A stretch of DNA of 64,000 bases, from the NCBI RefSeq assembly GCF_022132145.1, contig NZ_JAJISP010000002.1:496001-560000 (forward strand), read 5' to 3'. Position 1 is the first letter of the stretch, and each line of letters opens with the position of its first letter. The stretch comes from Pseudomonas sp. MMS21 TM103 (GTDB taxonomy: Bacteria > Pseudomonadota > Gammaproteobacteria > Pseudomonadales > Pseudomonadaceae). Shown piece after piece: positions 35,588 through 46,235 of the stretch. Below the pieces are notes generated by a model. The model saw nothing but the letters and a program-made list of their open reading frames with translations. It made no database searches and was not told the origin of the DNA. The translations under genes were made by a program, and so were the position numbers.

Positions 35588-36435
35588 TTCATTCACCTCA
35601 CTCGAGTGTGTGTTCAGAGAAGGCGGGGCTGCTATCTCCGGCATGTACTCCATGCCTGGTTCCATCTACTTCCTCCGCCTGCTTCAACCCTAGTAACCCG
35701 CCAACAGATCGGTTAGGAGGTTTTTTGCACATCACTGGTAATTTTTTGCAGGCGTTCGCGCAGGCACTAATCCAGCGCCCTGCACTTGGCAAATATGAGC
35801 GGGCAAGGTCGAAGCCGGCGGGGAGCGCACCTGGAGACGTAGCAAGTTCATGCAGATCTGCCCCAGGATAAGTCGTGGCGGCTCGTTGCCATTAGATCGT
35901 TCGTAGGCGCAGAGAACATGCGGGCAGCGGAAGGCTCAACGGTCAAGAAATGCCAACCCCAGAATATGAAGAGCCAGGGGAGACGCTTAGTCCTTGCTGG
36001 CGCCCACAAAAGCTTGCGCTGCGCGATTTCGGTGTGTGGGGGGGGTACGGCTTGGCTAAAGGCGTGCCGTTGGATCCAGGTTTTTGTTACGAGGCGTATG
36101 GCCGCTCGTCTGGATGTGCTGATCCAGCCCTCGTCGCGGACGAAGTGTTCACATACTGCAACAGGCTAAAGTACTGCTCAAACGCACCATGCATGCCCCC
36201 TCGAACCAAGCCAATATGTCACGATGATTCGTGATTTATCCAGAAAAACGGGGGGTTAGAACACACTCTGCTGCCTGGCATGCGTTATCAAACGGGAGCA
36301 CTTAAAACACTTTGTTCTAATAGTTATGAAGATTTGATCTTTGCGCGTAGGTCTATCCAACTCTTAAGTGTTAATTGGATGAAGCACTTGATGCTGCGTG
36401 TAACACATAAGGATTTTTTGCTAACGAACTGTTTC
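35588..36435. other. Divergent regulatory region between flp and the AraC-type regulator
   Basis: 848 bases, AT-rich between about 36170 and 36430. It must contain the tad promoter and probably that of the regulator. A pair of identical direct repeats (TTTTTTGCA) lies about 135-165 bases upstream of flp. The frames seen here lack ribosome binding sites and family similarity. Confidence 0.55.
35721..35750 (-). promoter_or_regulatory. Direct repeats upstream of flp, candidate operator
   Basis: TTTTTTGCA at 35721-35729 and at 35742-35750 are identical and 21 bases apart, two helical turns. Such spacing is common for tandem activator sites. The protein that binds them is unknown; the adjacent AraC-type regulator is a candidate. 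Confidence 0.35.
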
Positions 36436-37302
36436 ATGGCGCATATGAATACACATGCTCTCACCGCTCCACGGTTGCTGTGGTTCGATCTGACGCACGA
36501 TGAATCGGCTCAGGACTGCATGGCTACTTTCGCCAGCGTGTGCCAAATCAATTTGGCGCGGGACCTGAGTGTTGCAGGGATAAAGGCACAGCAACGCCCA
36601 GACATGATCTGCATGCATTACGATCGACCGGACACCATGAGTCTCAACCTGCTGATCGAGGTCAAGCGTGCGGTGCCCTCTATTCCGATCACCATGCTGA
36701 CCATGCACCATTCGGAAGAGCTGGCAGTCTGGGCTTTTCGATCTGGCGTCTGGGATTACCTGGCGTTACCGCTGGTACAAGCAGAGCGCAATCGCTACCT
36801 CAGTGCGTTGCGAGAGCTTTGCAGCTTGAGGCGCAACGCTGAAATACCGAGACAGAAACAACTGCTGATGCGCAACAATGACTTGCCGGAAAGCGTGCGG
36901 CTCACCGCCGATCACCAGAGGCAACGCCCCCTGCAAGATGCCATCCAATACATCGACCTGCACTTCAAGGAGCACATTGAACAAAAGGAACTGGCCAAGC
37001 GTTGCGGCATGACACCTTTTCGCTTTAGCCGACTGTTCAAACAGACCTATGGGGTTGGCTTTCTCGAATTTATCCAGAGCAAGCGCATGGAAAAGGCCGA
37101 GGAGCTACTGAACAACAGCGAGATGCCGATCACCAGCATCGCCTACGCTGTGGGGTTTCAGGACCCTTCCTATTTCGCGCGAATCTTCAAGCTGCATTTC
37201 GGCTGCAGCCCCAGTGACTTCCGGAGTATCGAGCCAAGCCCTGGGCCGGCCATCGCGCCCTTGCTATTATCGAGAAGCTCTCTCACTGAAGAAATATGTT
37301 GA
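36436..37302 (+). CDS. AraC-type regulator with degenerate receiver domain
   Basis: 288-residue protein. Residues 12-115 resemble a response-regulator receiver (LLWFDL, PDMICMHYDRPD, ITMLTMHH, WDYLALPL), but the phosphoacceptor Asp is His61 and the conserved Lys is Leu111. Residues 175-270 form an AraC helix-turn-helix pair (QKELAKRCGMTPFRFSRLFKQTYG and ITSIAYAVGFQDPSYFARIFKLHFG). It is divergent from flp and is a plausible tad regulator acting without phosphorylation. The start is uncertain: ATG at 36445 or further upstream (36379, 36280) is possible because no strong ribosome binding site exists. Confidence 0.75.
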   Translation: MAHMNTHALTAPRLLWFDLTHDESAQDCMATFASVCQINLARDLSVAGIKAQQRPDMICMHYDRPDTMSLNLLIEVKRAVPSIPITMLTMHHSEELAVWAFRSGVWDYLALPLVQAERNRYLSALRELCSLRRNAEIPRQKQLLMRNNDLPESVRLTADHQRQRPLQDAIQYIDLHFKEHIEQKELAKRCGMTPFRFSRLFKQTYGVGFLEFIQSKRMEKAEELLNNSEMPITSIAYAVGFQDPSYFARIFKLHFGCSPSDFRSIEPSPGPAIAPLLLSRSSLTEEIC

Positions 37303-37490
37303 GCTGCTGAAGCGCCCACCTCTCCCCGAGCCCCGCTCAGGCAGCCCGCGACTTTTACTGAGGTTCATCGACCCGGTATCGCAATCCTTGCATACGATGA
37401 AAGCGTGCGGCGTACGGCTTCGCGAGTACGCCCTGCTGGGCAGTTGGTTCACAGCAAGAAACACGACAGTGCTGCGGCAGGTTGAATCCG

Positions 37491-37545
37491 CGGAGGGCGG
37501 CCCGCCGCGGTAGCCGCTCAGGAGCGAAGCGAACAATCCGTCCGT
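37491..37545 (-). repeat. Dispersed intergenic repeat, diverged copy
   Basis: On the minus strand GGATTGTTCGCTTCGCTCC, GAGCGGCTACCGCGGCGGG and CCGCCCTCCGC follow the plan of copies at 6989 and 22137. It lies between the regulator gene and the end of ligA. Confidence 0.5.
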
Positions 37546-37558
37546 GTGTCACTGGTCG

Positions 37559-40284
<2,726 letters not shown>

Positions 40285-41112
40285 TCAGCGCTTGCTGGTC
40301 AACTGCTTGCGCTCATATTCAACGATACGCTGGCGGTAATGCTCGATGGTTTGTGCGGTCATCACGCTGCGCTGGTCGTCCTTGAGGTCACCGTTGAGTT
40401 CGTGGGCCAGTTTGCGCGCGGCAGCGACCATCACATCAAACGCCTGCTTGGGATGGCGCGGCCCCGGCAGACCGAGGAAAAAACTCACGGCGCGGGTGTT
40501 GAAGCCTTCTATATCGTCGAGGTCGAAAGTGCCCGGTTTGAGCGCATTGGCCATGGAGAACAACACTTCGCCGTTACCGGCCATGCTTTCGTGACGATGA
40601 AAAATGTCCATCTCGCCGAAACGCAGGCCACTTTCCAGAATGTTCTGCAGTAATGCCGGGCCCTTGAAGCCGTAGTCGTCGCGGGCCACTACATTGATCA
40701 CCAGCACTTCTTCGACCGGTGGCAGCTCTTTGCCAGCGTTGTGCGCCTTGTCCTTGCGCGACTTGCTCGCGCCCTCATCCACCGGATTGAGCAGCGTCGG
40801 CACTGGCTCGTCCAGACCCAGATTGAGGTCACCCTGATGTGGCTCACCACCGCGGCGGCGGTTCAGCTCGCGGGCGCTCATTGAGGGCAGATCGTGTTCG
40901 TCCAGCAACGGCTCCTGGTCGCGGTCGATGACCCGCGGCGTGCTGAGCAAACCCGGGTCGCCATCGGTATCCGGCAGATCGGCAAAACTGCGGTCGAGTT
41001 TGAACTTCAATTTACCCTTGCCACCGCGCATGCGCCGCCAACCATCGAACAAGATGCCAGCGATCACAATAATGCCGATGACTATCAGCCATTCGCGCAG
41101 ACCGAATTCCAT
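40285..41112 (-). CDS. zipA: Cell division protein ZipA
   Basis: 275-residue divisome protein that tethers FtsZ to the inner membrane. The N-terminal membrane helix is [18 protein letters not shown] (residues 8-25), followed by a basic segment ([12 protein letters not shown]), a charged linker, and the FtsZ-binding domain (about 140-265; [40 protein letters not shown]). Downstream of smc as in PA1528. Confidence 0.93.
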   Translation of the reverse strand: MEFGLREWLIVIGIIVIAGILFDGWRRMRGGKGKLKFKLDRSFADLPDTDGDPGLLSTPRVIDRDQEPLLDEHDLPSMSARELNRRRGGEPHQGDLNLGLDEPVPTLLNPVDEGASKSRKDKAHNAGKELPPVEEVLVINVVARDDYGFKGPALLQNILESGLRFGEMDIFHRHESMAGNGEVLFSMANALKPGTFDLDDIEGFNTRAVSFFLGLPGPRHPKQAFDVMVAAARKLAHELNGDLKDDQRSVMTAQTIEHYRQRIVEYERKQLTSKR

Positions 41113-41428
41113 GAAATACCTTGACCCCTGATTGAAGATTTTACGAAAAAAGGCATCCTGCCCCTGCTATGTCAGCTGTAAACCGTGGCGCCAACTCCAT
41201 GTTCTGACGGGCGTTTCCCACGTGTAACAAAAGTGGACGATAAGCTAGCACGACGAAAGGTAACTTTACACAGCCAACCGGCCGTTAAAACGCTATGTCG
41301 CTACTTAGCAGTTGTTAAATGAAATAGTCGGGCGACGTTATGCTTGAGTCGCGAGCTCGTCTAAGATGCGGCAGCGCTTGGTAACAACAGCCGCTGCTGC
41401 AAATAGGCGAACGCGCCAGGCCAAAGGA
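41113..41428. other. Intergenic region between smc and zipA
   Basis: 316 AT-richer bases upstream of zipA. It probably carries the zipA promoter; I could not pick a convincing one. No credible open frame. Confidence 0.5.
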
Positions 41429-44400
41429 TCACGCCTCCACCATTGCCAGCGCCTCCTCCACATCCACGGCCACCAAACGCGAACAACCCGGTTCATGCAT
41501 GGTCACGCCCATCAGTTGATCGGCCATTTCCATGGCGATCTTGTTGTGGGTGATATAGATGAACTGTACCGTCTGTGACATTTCCTTGACCAACCGGGCA
41601 TAACGCCCGACGTTGGCGTCGTCCAGTGGCGCGTCGACTTCGTCGAGCATGCAGAACGGCGCCGGATTGAGCTGGAAGATGGCGAAGACCAAGGCCAGCG
41701 CGGTCAACGCCTTCTCGCCGCCCGAGAGCAGATGGATGGTGCTGTTCTTCTTGCCCGGCGGGCGCGCCATGATAGTCACCCCTGTATCGAGTAGATCTTC
41801 GCCAGTGAGTTCCAAATAAGCGTTGCCGCCGCCGAAAACCTTGGGAAACAGGGCCTGCAAACCGCCGTTGATCTGATCGAAGGTTTCCTTGAAGCGATTG
41901 CGGGTTTCCTTGTCGATCTTGCGGATGACATTTTCCAGAGTATCCAGTGCCTCGACCAGGTCGGCATTCTGTGCGTCCAGGTAGCGTTTGCGCTCGGATT
42001 GCTGCTGGTATTCGTCGATGGCCGCCAGGTTGATCGGGCCGAGACGCTGAATCCGCGTGGCCAGGCGCTCGAGCTCCTCCTCCCAGGCTTTCTCGCTGGC
42101 CTCGCCGGGCAAGCTTGCGAGCACGCCGTGCAGGTCGTAATTGTCTTCCAGCAGCTGATCCTGCAAGGCCTTGCGCCGTACGCTCAGCGCTTGCCACTCC
42201 ATGCGCTGCTGCTCCAACTGGCCGCGTAACAGCTGGGATTGCTGTTCGGCCTGGGTGCGCCGCTTCTCGGCATCGCGCAACTGGAGGTCGGCGTCTTCCA
42301 ACGCCAAGCGGGCCAGTTTGAGTTCGTCTTCCACGGACATGCGCTTGTCGAGCAACTCTTCGAGCTTCAGGCGCAGCTCTTCCAGCGGTGCCTCGCCCTC
42401 TTCCAGGTTGAGACTGAGCTGCTCGCGCTTCTCGTGCAGGCGCTCGGCCTGCGATTCGAGACGTTCCAGGGCCTGGCGGGTGGAATCATGCTGGGCCTTG
42501 AGCGAGCCCAGGCGTACGGCCAACTGATGGGCGTGGTCCTTGTGCGCTCTAGCCTCCTGGCGCACCCGGTCGAGCCGTTCGCGCAGGGCATCGCGGCTGG
42601 CCAGCAGGCTTTCGCGCTGCTCGTTGTCGGTGGCCATGGCGTCGAGGGCATCTTGCAGTTGCAGGCGAGATTCGCCCAACTGCTCCTGCTCGATTTCGCG
42701 CTGTTCGGCCAACTCGAGCAGCTCGCTGTCGAGGCGGCGACGGCGCAGGGTCAATTGCTCGACCTTGGCCTGTCCGGCGGACAGCTGCGCCTTCAGCTCA
42801 CCGAGAAGGCGGGCCTGATCCTGCAATTGACGGCGCTGCTGCTCACGCAGCTCCTCCTGCTGGCCCTGGCTTGCGCGCAACTGCAGCAAACGCTCATCGA
42901 GCAGCGCCAGCGCCGCTTCGCGCTCTTCGCGCTCCAGGCCCAGGCGTTCGAGCTCCTGGCCACGCGCCAGCACGCCGCTTTCCGCTTCGCTGGCGCGGCG
43001 CACCCGCAGAAAATGCCGACCGACCCAGTAACCGTCGCGACTGATCAGGCTTTCGCCTTCGCCCAGACTGGCGCGAGCGGCCAGCGCCTCGTCGAGGGTT
43101 TGCACCGGTTTGACCTTGGCCAGCCAGGGCGCCAGGTCGACGCTGGCCTCGACCTTGTCGAGCAGACTGCCGACGACCCGCGCGCCGCCGCGATTCGGGC
43201 TGGCCAGGCGCAGGTCGCCCTGGGCCAGGCTGCTGAAATCCAGGCCATTGAAGTCGTCCAGCAACACCGCCTGCAGGTCGGCACCGAGCACGGTTTCCAC
43301 CGCCAGTTCCCAACCGGCCTCGACACGCAGCCCTTCGGCCAGGCGCGGACGCTCGCTGAGTTGCTGTTCACGCAACCAGTCACCCGCGCCCTTGCCCGGG
43401 TCGAGCGCCGCCTGTTGCAGGGCTTCGAGTGACGCCAGCCGGCCATTCAGGCGCTGCAGTTCGCCTTGCGCCTGCTGCTGAGCCTGGCCGGCTTGCTGCA
43501 ATTCGCTGCGCAGCTGTTGCAGGCGCTCGGCTTGCTGTTCTTCGGCAAGTTGCAGGTCTTCCAGGCTCAGTTCGCTGACGGCGATCTGCTCGCTCAGCTC
43601 GACAATGGCCGCGTCTTCCGGGTCGGCGGCCAGTTGCTGTAATTCATCCGCGAGGCGGCGTTGACGCTCGGCCAGCCGCTCCAGGCTGAGTTCCAACTGC
43701 TGGATCCGTGATTGTTCCACCTCGGCCTGGCGGCGCGGTTCGGCACTGCGCTGGTTGAAGCCGTCCCACTGTTCCTGCCAACCCTGCATGGTGCTTTCGC
43801 ATTGCTCCAGCACGACGGCGGCCTCTTCGGCAGCGGCGGAGGTCAGCTCCTGCTCGGGTTCGAGCATGGCCAGTTCTTCGCCGAGGGTGGCCAGCAGGGT
43901 GCGGTCGTGGCCCAGGTGAGATTCGGTTTCCAGGCGCGCACGTTCGGCCTCGCGCAGGTCGTCCTGCAATTGACGCAAACGCTGCTGGCCATGCTGGATA
44001 CTCTGCTCGACGCGGGCAATATCGCCACCGACCGAATAGAAACGCCCCTGCACCAGGTTGAAGCGCTCGCTCAGTTCATGATGGCCATCGCGCAGGCGCT
44101 CGATGCTGGCGTCGGCGTTACGCTGCTCGGCGACCAGCGCCTCGAAGCCAATTTCCTGAGTGCCGATCACCGCCTCGCGCTGACCGACCTGTTGATTCAA
44201 CGCCTGCCAGCGCAAGGCCGTCAGTTGGGCCTTGAGTTGGCGTTCTTCGGCCTTGTATTCCTGATATTTCTCCGCCGCCTGGGCCTGGCGGTGCAGCCGT
44301 TCCAGCTGGCGCTCCAATTCTTCACGCAGGTCACTCAGGCGTGCCAGGTTCTCGTGGGTGCGGCGGATACGGTTCTCGGTCTCGCGGCGGCGCTCCTTGT

Positions 44401-44917
44401 ACTTGGAGATGCCGGCGGCTTCCTCGATGAAATTGCGCAGATCCTCGGGCTTGGCCTCGATCAGCTTGGAGATCATGCCCTGCTCGATGATCGAGTAGCT
44501 GCGCGGGCCCAGGCCGGTGCCGAGGAAGATGTCGGTGATGTCGCGGCGACGACATTTGGTGCCGTTGAGAAAATAGGTGTTCTGGCTGTCGCGGGTTACC
44601 CGGCGGCGGATGGAAATCTCGTTATAGCTGGCGTACTCGCCGGTCAGGGTGCCGTCGGAGTTATCGAAGATCAGTTCGATGGACGCCTGGGTCACCGGCT
44701 TGCGCGTATTGGAGCCGTTGAAGATGACGTCGGTCATCGACTCGCCGCGGAGGTTCTTCGCCGAACTCTCGCCCATCACCCAGCGCACGGCGTCGATGAT
44801 GTTGGATTTGCCGCAACCGTTAGGCCCGACCACCGCCGCCATGTTGCTCGGAAAGCTCACCGTGGTGGGGTCGACGAAGGACTTGAAGCCGGCCAATTTG
44901 ATACATTTCAGACGCAT
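41429..44917 (-). CDS. smc: Chromosome segregation protein SMC
   Basis: 1162-residue condensin ATPase. The N-terminal ATP-binding head has Walker A VGPNGCGKSN (about 30-39). Two long coiled-coil arms (about 170-500 and 670-1000) surround the hinge (LAEGLRVEAGWELAVETVLGADLQAVLL). The C-terminal head has the signature LSGGEKALTALALVFAIF and Walker B PFCMLDEVDAPLDD. It partners with ScpA/ScpB, encoded elsewhere. ATG at 44917 opens the conserved MRLKCIKLAGFKSF and gives the expected length; the longer frame runs through the GntR gene. Confidence 0.96.
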   Translation of the reverse strand: MRLKCIKLAGFKSFVDPTTVSFPSNMAAVVGPNGCGKSNIIDAVRWVMGESSAKNLRGESMTDVIFNGSNTRKPVTQASIELIFDNSDGTLTGEYASYNEISIRRRVTRDSQNTYFLNGTKCRRRDITDIFLGTGLGPRSYSIIEQGMISKLIEAKPEDLRNFIEEAAGISKYKERRRETENRIRRTHENLARLSDLREELERQLERLHRQAQAAEKYQEYKAEERQLKAQLTALRWQALNQQVGQREAVIGTQEIGFEALVAEQRNADASIERLRDGHHELSERFNLVQGRFYSVGGDIARVEQSIQHGQQRLRQLQDDLREAERARLETESHLGHDRTLLATLGEELAMLEPEQELTSAAAEEAAVVLEQCESTMQGWQEQWDGFNQRSAEPRRQAEVEQSRIQQLELSLERLAERQRRLADELQQLAADPEDAAIVELSEQIAVSELSLEDLQLAEEQQAERLQQLRSELQQAGQAQQQAQGELQRLNGRLASLEALQQAALDPGKGAGDWLREQQLSERPRLAEGLRVEAGWELAVETVLGADLQAVLLDDFNGLDFSSLAQGDLRLASPNRGGARVVGSLLDKVEASVDLAPWLAKVKPVQTLDEALAARASLGEGESLISRDGYWVGRHFLRVRRASEAESGVLARGQELERLGLEREEREAALALLDERLLQLRASQGQQEELREQQRRQLQDQARLLGELKAQLSAGQAKVEQLTLRRRRLDSELLELAEQREIEQEQLGESRLQLQDALDAMATDNEQRESLLASRDALRERLDRVRQEARAHKDHAHQLAVRLGSLKAQHDSTRQALERLESQAERLHEKREQLSLNLEEGEAPLEELRLKLEELLDKRMSVEDELKLARLALEDADLQLRDAEKRRTQAEQQSQLLRGQLEQQRMEWQALSVRRKALQDQLLEDNYDLHGVLASLPGEASEKAWEEELERLATRIQRLGPINLAAIDEYQQQSERKRYLDAQNADLVEALDTLENVIRKIDKETRNRFKETFDQINGGLQALFPKVFGGGNAYLELTGEDLLDTGVTIMARPPGKKNSTIHLLSGGEKALTALALVFAIFQLNPAPFCMLDEVDAPLDDANVGRYARLVKEMSQTVQFIYITHNKIAMEMADQLMGVTMHEPGCSRLVAVDVEEALAMVEA

Positions 44918-44918
44918 A

Positions 44919-45578
44919 TCAGCGCTCGGCCAGGGTCGCCAGGACCAGTTTGCAATTGTGCTCGCCATAGGCCAGCAACACTTCACGCGCGCGCGAGTGA
45001 TCGCGGGCGATGATCGCCTGGAACAACTCGCCAAAGGTGTTGAGGAATTGCCCCATTTCGCTTTTGCGTCGTTCCAGCGCCAGGTAATAGGTACGACTCA
45101 TGGCCGGCAACAGGTTCTCCACGGTTTCCTGCAGATAGGGGTTGTCGGCGAAAGGATAGGCCGCGCGCATGATGTTGAAACTGTCCTCGACGAAAACGTT
45201 GATGTCTTCGCGCTGCAGACTGCCGAGCAGACGCTGCTGGATGAGCCGAAACGGCGCCAGATCGGCCTCGACCCGCCAGCCATCGGCCACCGCCCGAGCC
45301 AGCAGGATATACAGCTCGATGACCAGGGCGTAGAGGCTCTTGACGTTGTGCGCGCTCAGCTCGCTGACCTGGGCGCCGCGGCGCGGCGGGATCACGATCA
45401 GATGACGACGTTCGAGAATCAGCAGCGCCTCGCGCACCGAACCGCGGCTGACGCTGAGCGCCTGGGTGACTTTCTGCTCTTGAATGCGCTCACCCGCCTT
45501 CAATTCACCACGAATGATGCGTTGCGCGAGGTGATGGGCGATCTGTTCTGAGAGGCTGTCCGGCGCCGTCAACGTCAT
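44919..45578 (-). CDS. GntR-family regulator (FCD domain), purine-catabolism type
   Basis: 219-residue GntR regulator. The N-terminal winged helix is IAHHLAQRIIRGELKAGERIQEQKVTQALSVSRGSVREALLILE (residues 10-53), and the C-terminal FCD ligand-binding domain follows (about 75-210). AAGGATTTCC precedes the ATG. It ends one base before smc. In P. aeruginosa PA1526 lies between smc and the xdh genes; control of xdh is plausible but not shown. A palindrome at 45677-45693 may be its own operator. Confidence 0.85.
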   Translation of the reverse strand: MTLTAPDSLSEQIAHHLAQRIIRGELKAGERIQEQKVTQALSVSRGSVREALLILERRHLIVIPPRRGAQVSELSAHNVKSLYALVIELYILLARAVADGWRVEADLAPFRLIQQRLLGSLQREDINVFVEDSFNIMRAAYPFADNPYLQETVENLLPAMSRTYYLALERRKSEMGQFLNTFGELFQAIIARDHSRAREVLLAYGEHNCKLVLATLAER

Positions 45579-46235
45579 GGAAATCCTTAGGCTCTATCCG
45601 ACCCATTCAGGGCAAGCGACGCGGCTGCCCGCTCCCGCCAGGCATGGCTAAGCGCGACTAGGCGCCGGCGGCGAGTGTAACACAGGGTGTTACTCGGCCA
45701 AGGTCACCCAGCTCTGGGTTTCAGGGCAAAACATAGACGCTGGACAGCCGGCCTGCCTTGATCCACTAGATACCCGACGATACAAGTATCTCTGCGCCAA
45801 CTAGTCTGCTGGCATGATCGGACATCAGGATGCTCCCCCCTGAAAACTGGCTACTGGATCTTGCCGCTTCCGCTGCTGGGGAGCGCTTGGCTTTCAGCAA
45901 TGTACAGTTGGGCCGCTACTCATGCCGGCGAAGAACACCATCTGAGCGATTCGCAATCAGCCTGCGCCAACTCAAGGAGCCGTACTCCTCTCATCGGCGC
46001 GTTTGCCTCGCTGAATTCGGCTTACCACCTCCAGGCTGGTTACAGATTCCTTGCAGTACCTCTTGGGGGCGTAAAGAATCTGAACGACCGGTCGTCGATA
46101 TGGCTACCGTTCGTTACATTCACTCTGGCCGTATCATTCAAAGCTTCTAGGCTTTTCATCGAGAGTCTGTCGTTTCCATATACTGCTACGGTGCATCCCC
46201 CCTGTCACAACGGTGCATCGGGGGAGAAGAGTGCC
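45579..46235. other. Intergenic region between the GntR regulator and the S8 peptidase gene
   Basis: 657 bases. The left end holds the GntR promoter region with the palindrome at 45677. From 45830 two overlapping frames remain open, one in frame with the peptidase, but neither has a ribosome binding site or recognised domain. The base composition between 45700 and 46230 is closer to 55 percent GC than the neighbours, as expected at the edge of acquired DNA. Confidence 0.5.
45677..45693. promoter_or_regulatory. Candidate GntR operator
   Basis: GTAACAC-AGG-GTGTTAC is a perfect 7-base inverted repeat about 100 bases upstream of the GntR-regulator start. Sites of this kind are typical of FCD-type autoregulation. 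Confidence 0.45.

Noticed and set aside
35918..36234. Open frames of 83-94 codons between flp and the AraC-type regulator
   Set aside because: Two frames overlap each other, have no ribosome binding sites and lie in a region that should hold promoters.
42239..45013. Long plus-strand frames (397 and 433 codons) opposite smc
   Set aside because: Mirror images of the smc coiled-coil codons (Leu/Gln/Ala repeats); no start signals, and smc itself is unmistakable.
45830..46150. 106-codon frame before the S8 peptidase
   Set aside because: No ribosome binding site, Arg/Ser/Pro-rich noise-like composition and no recognised family; recorded only as a possible remnant.
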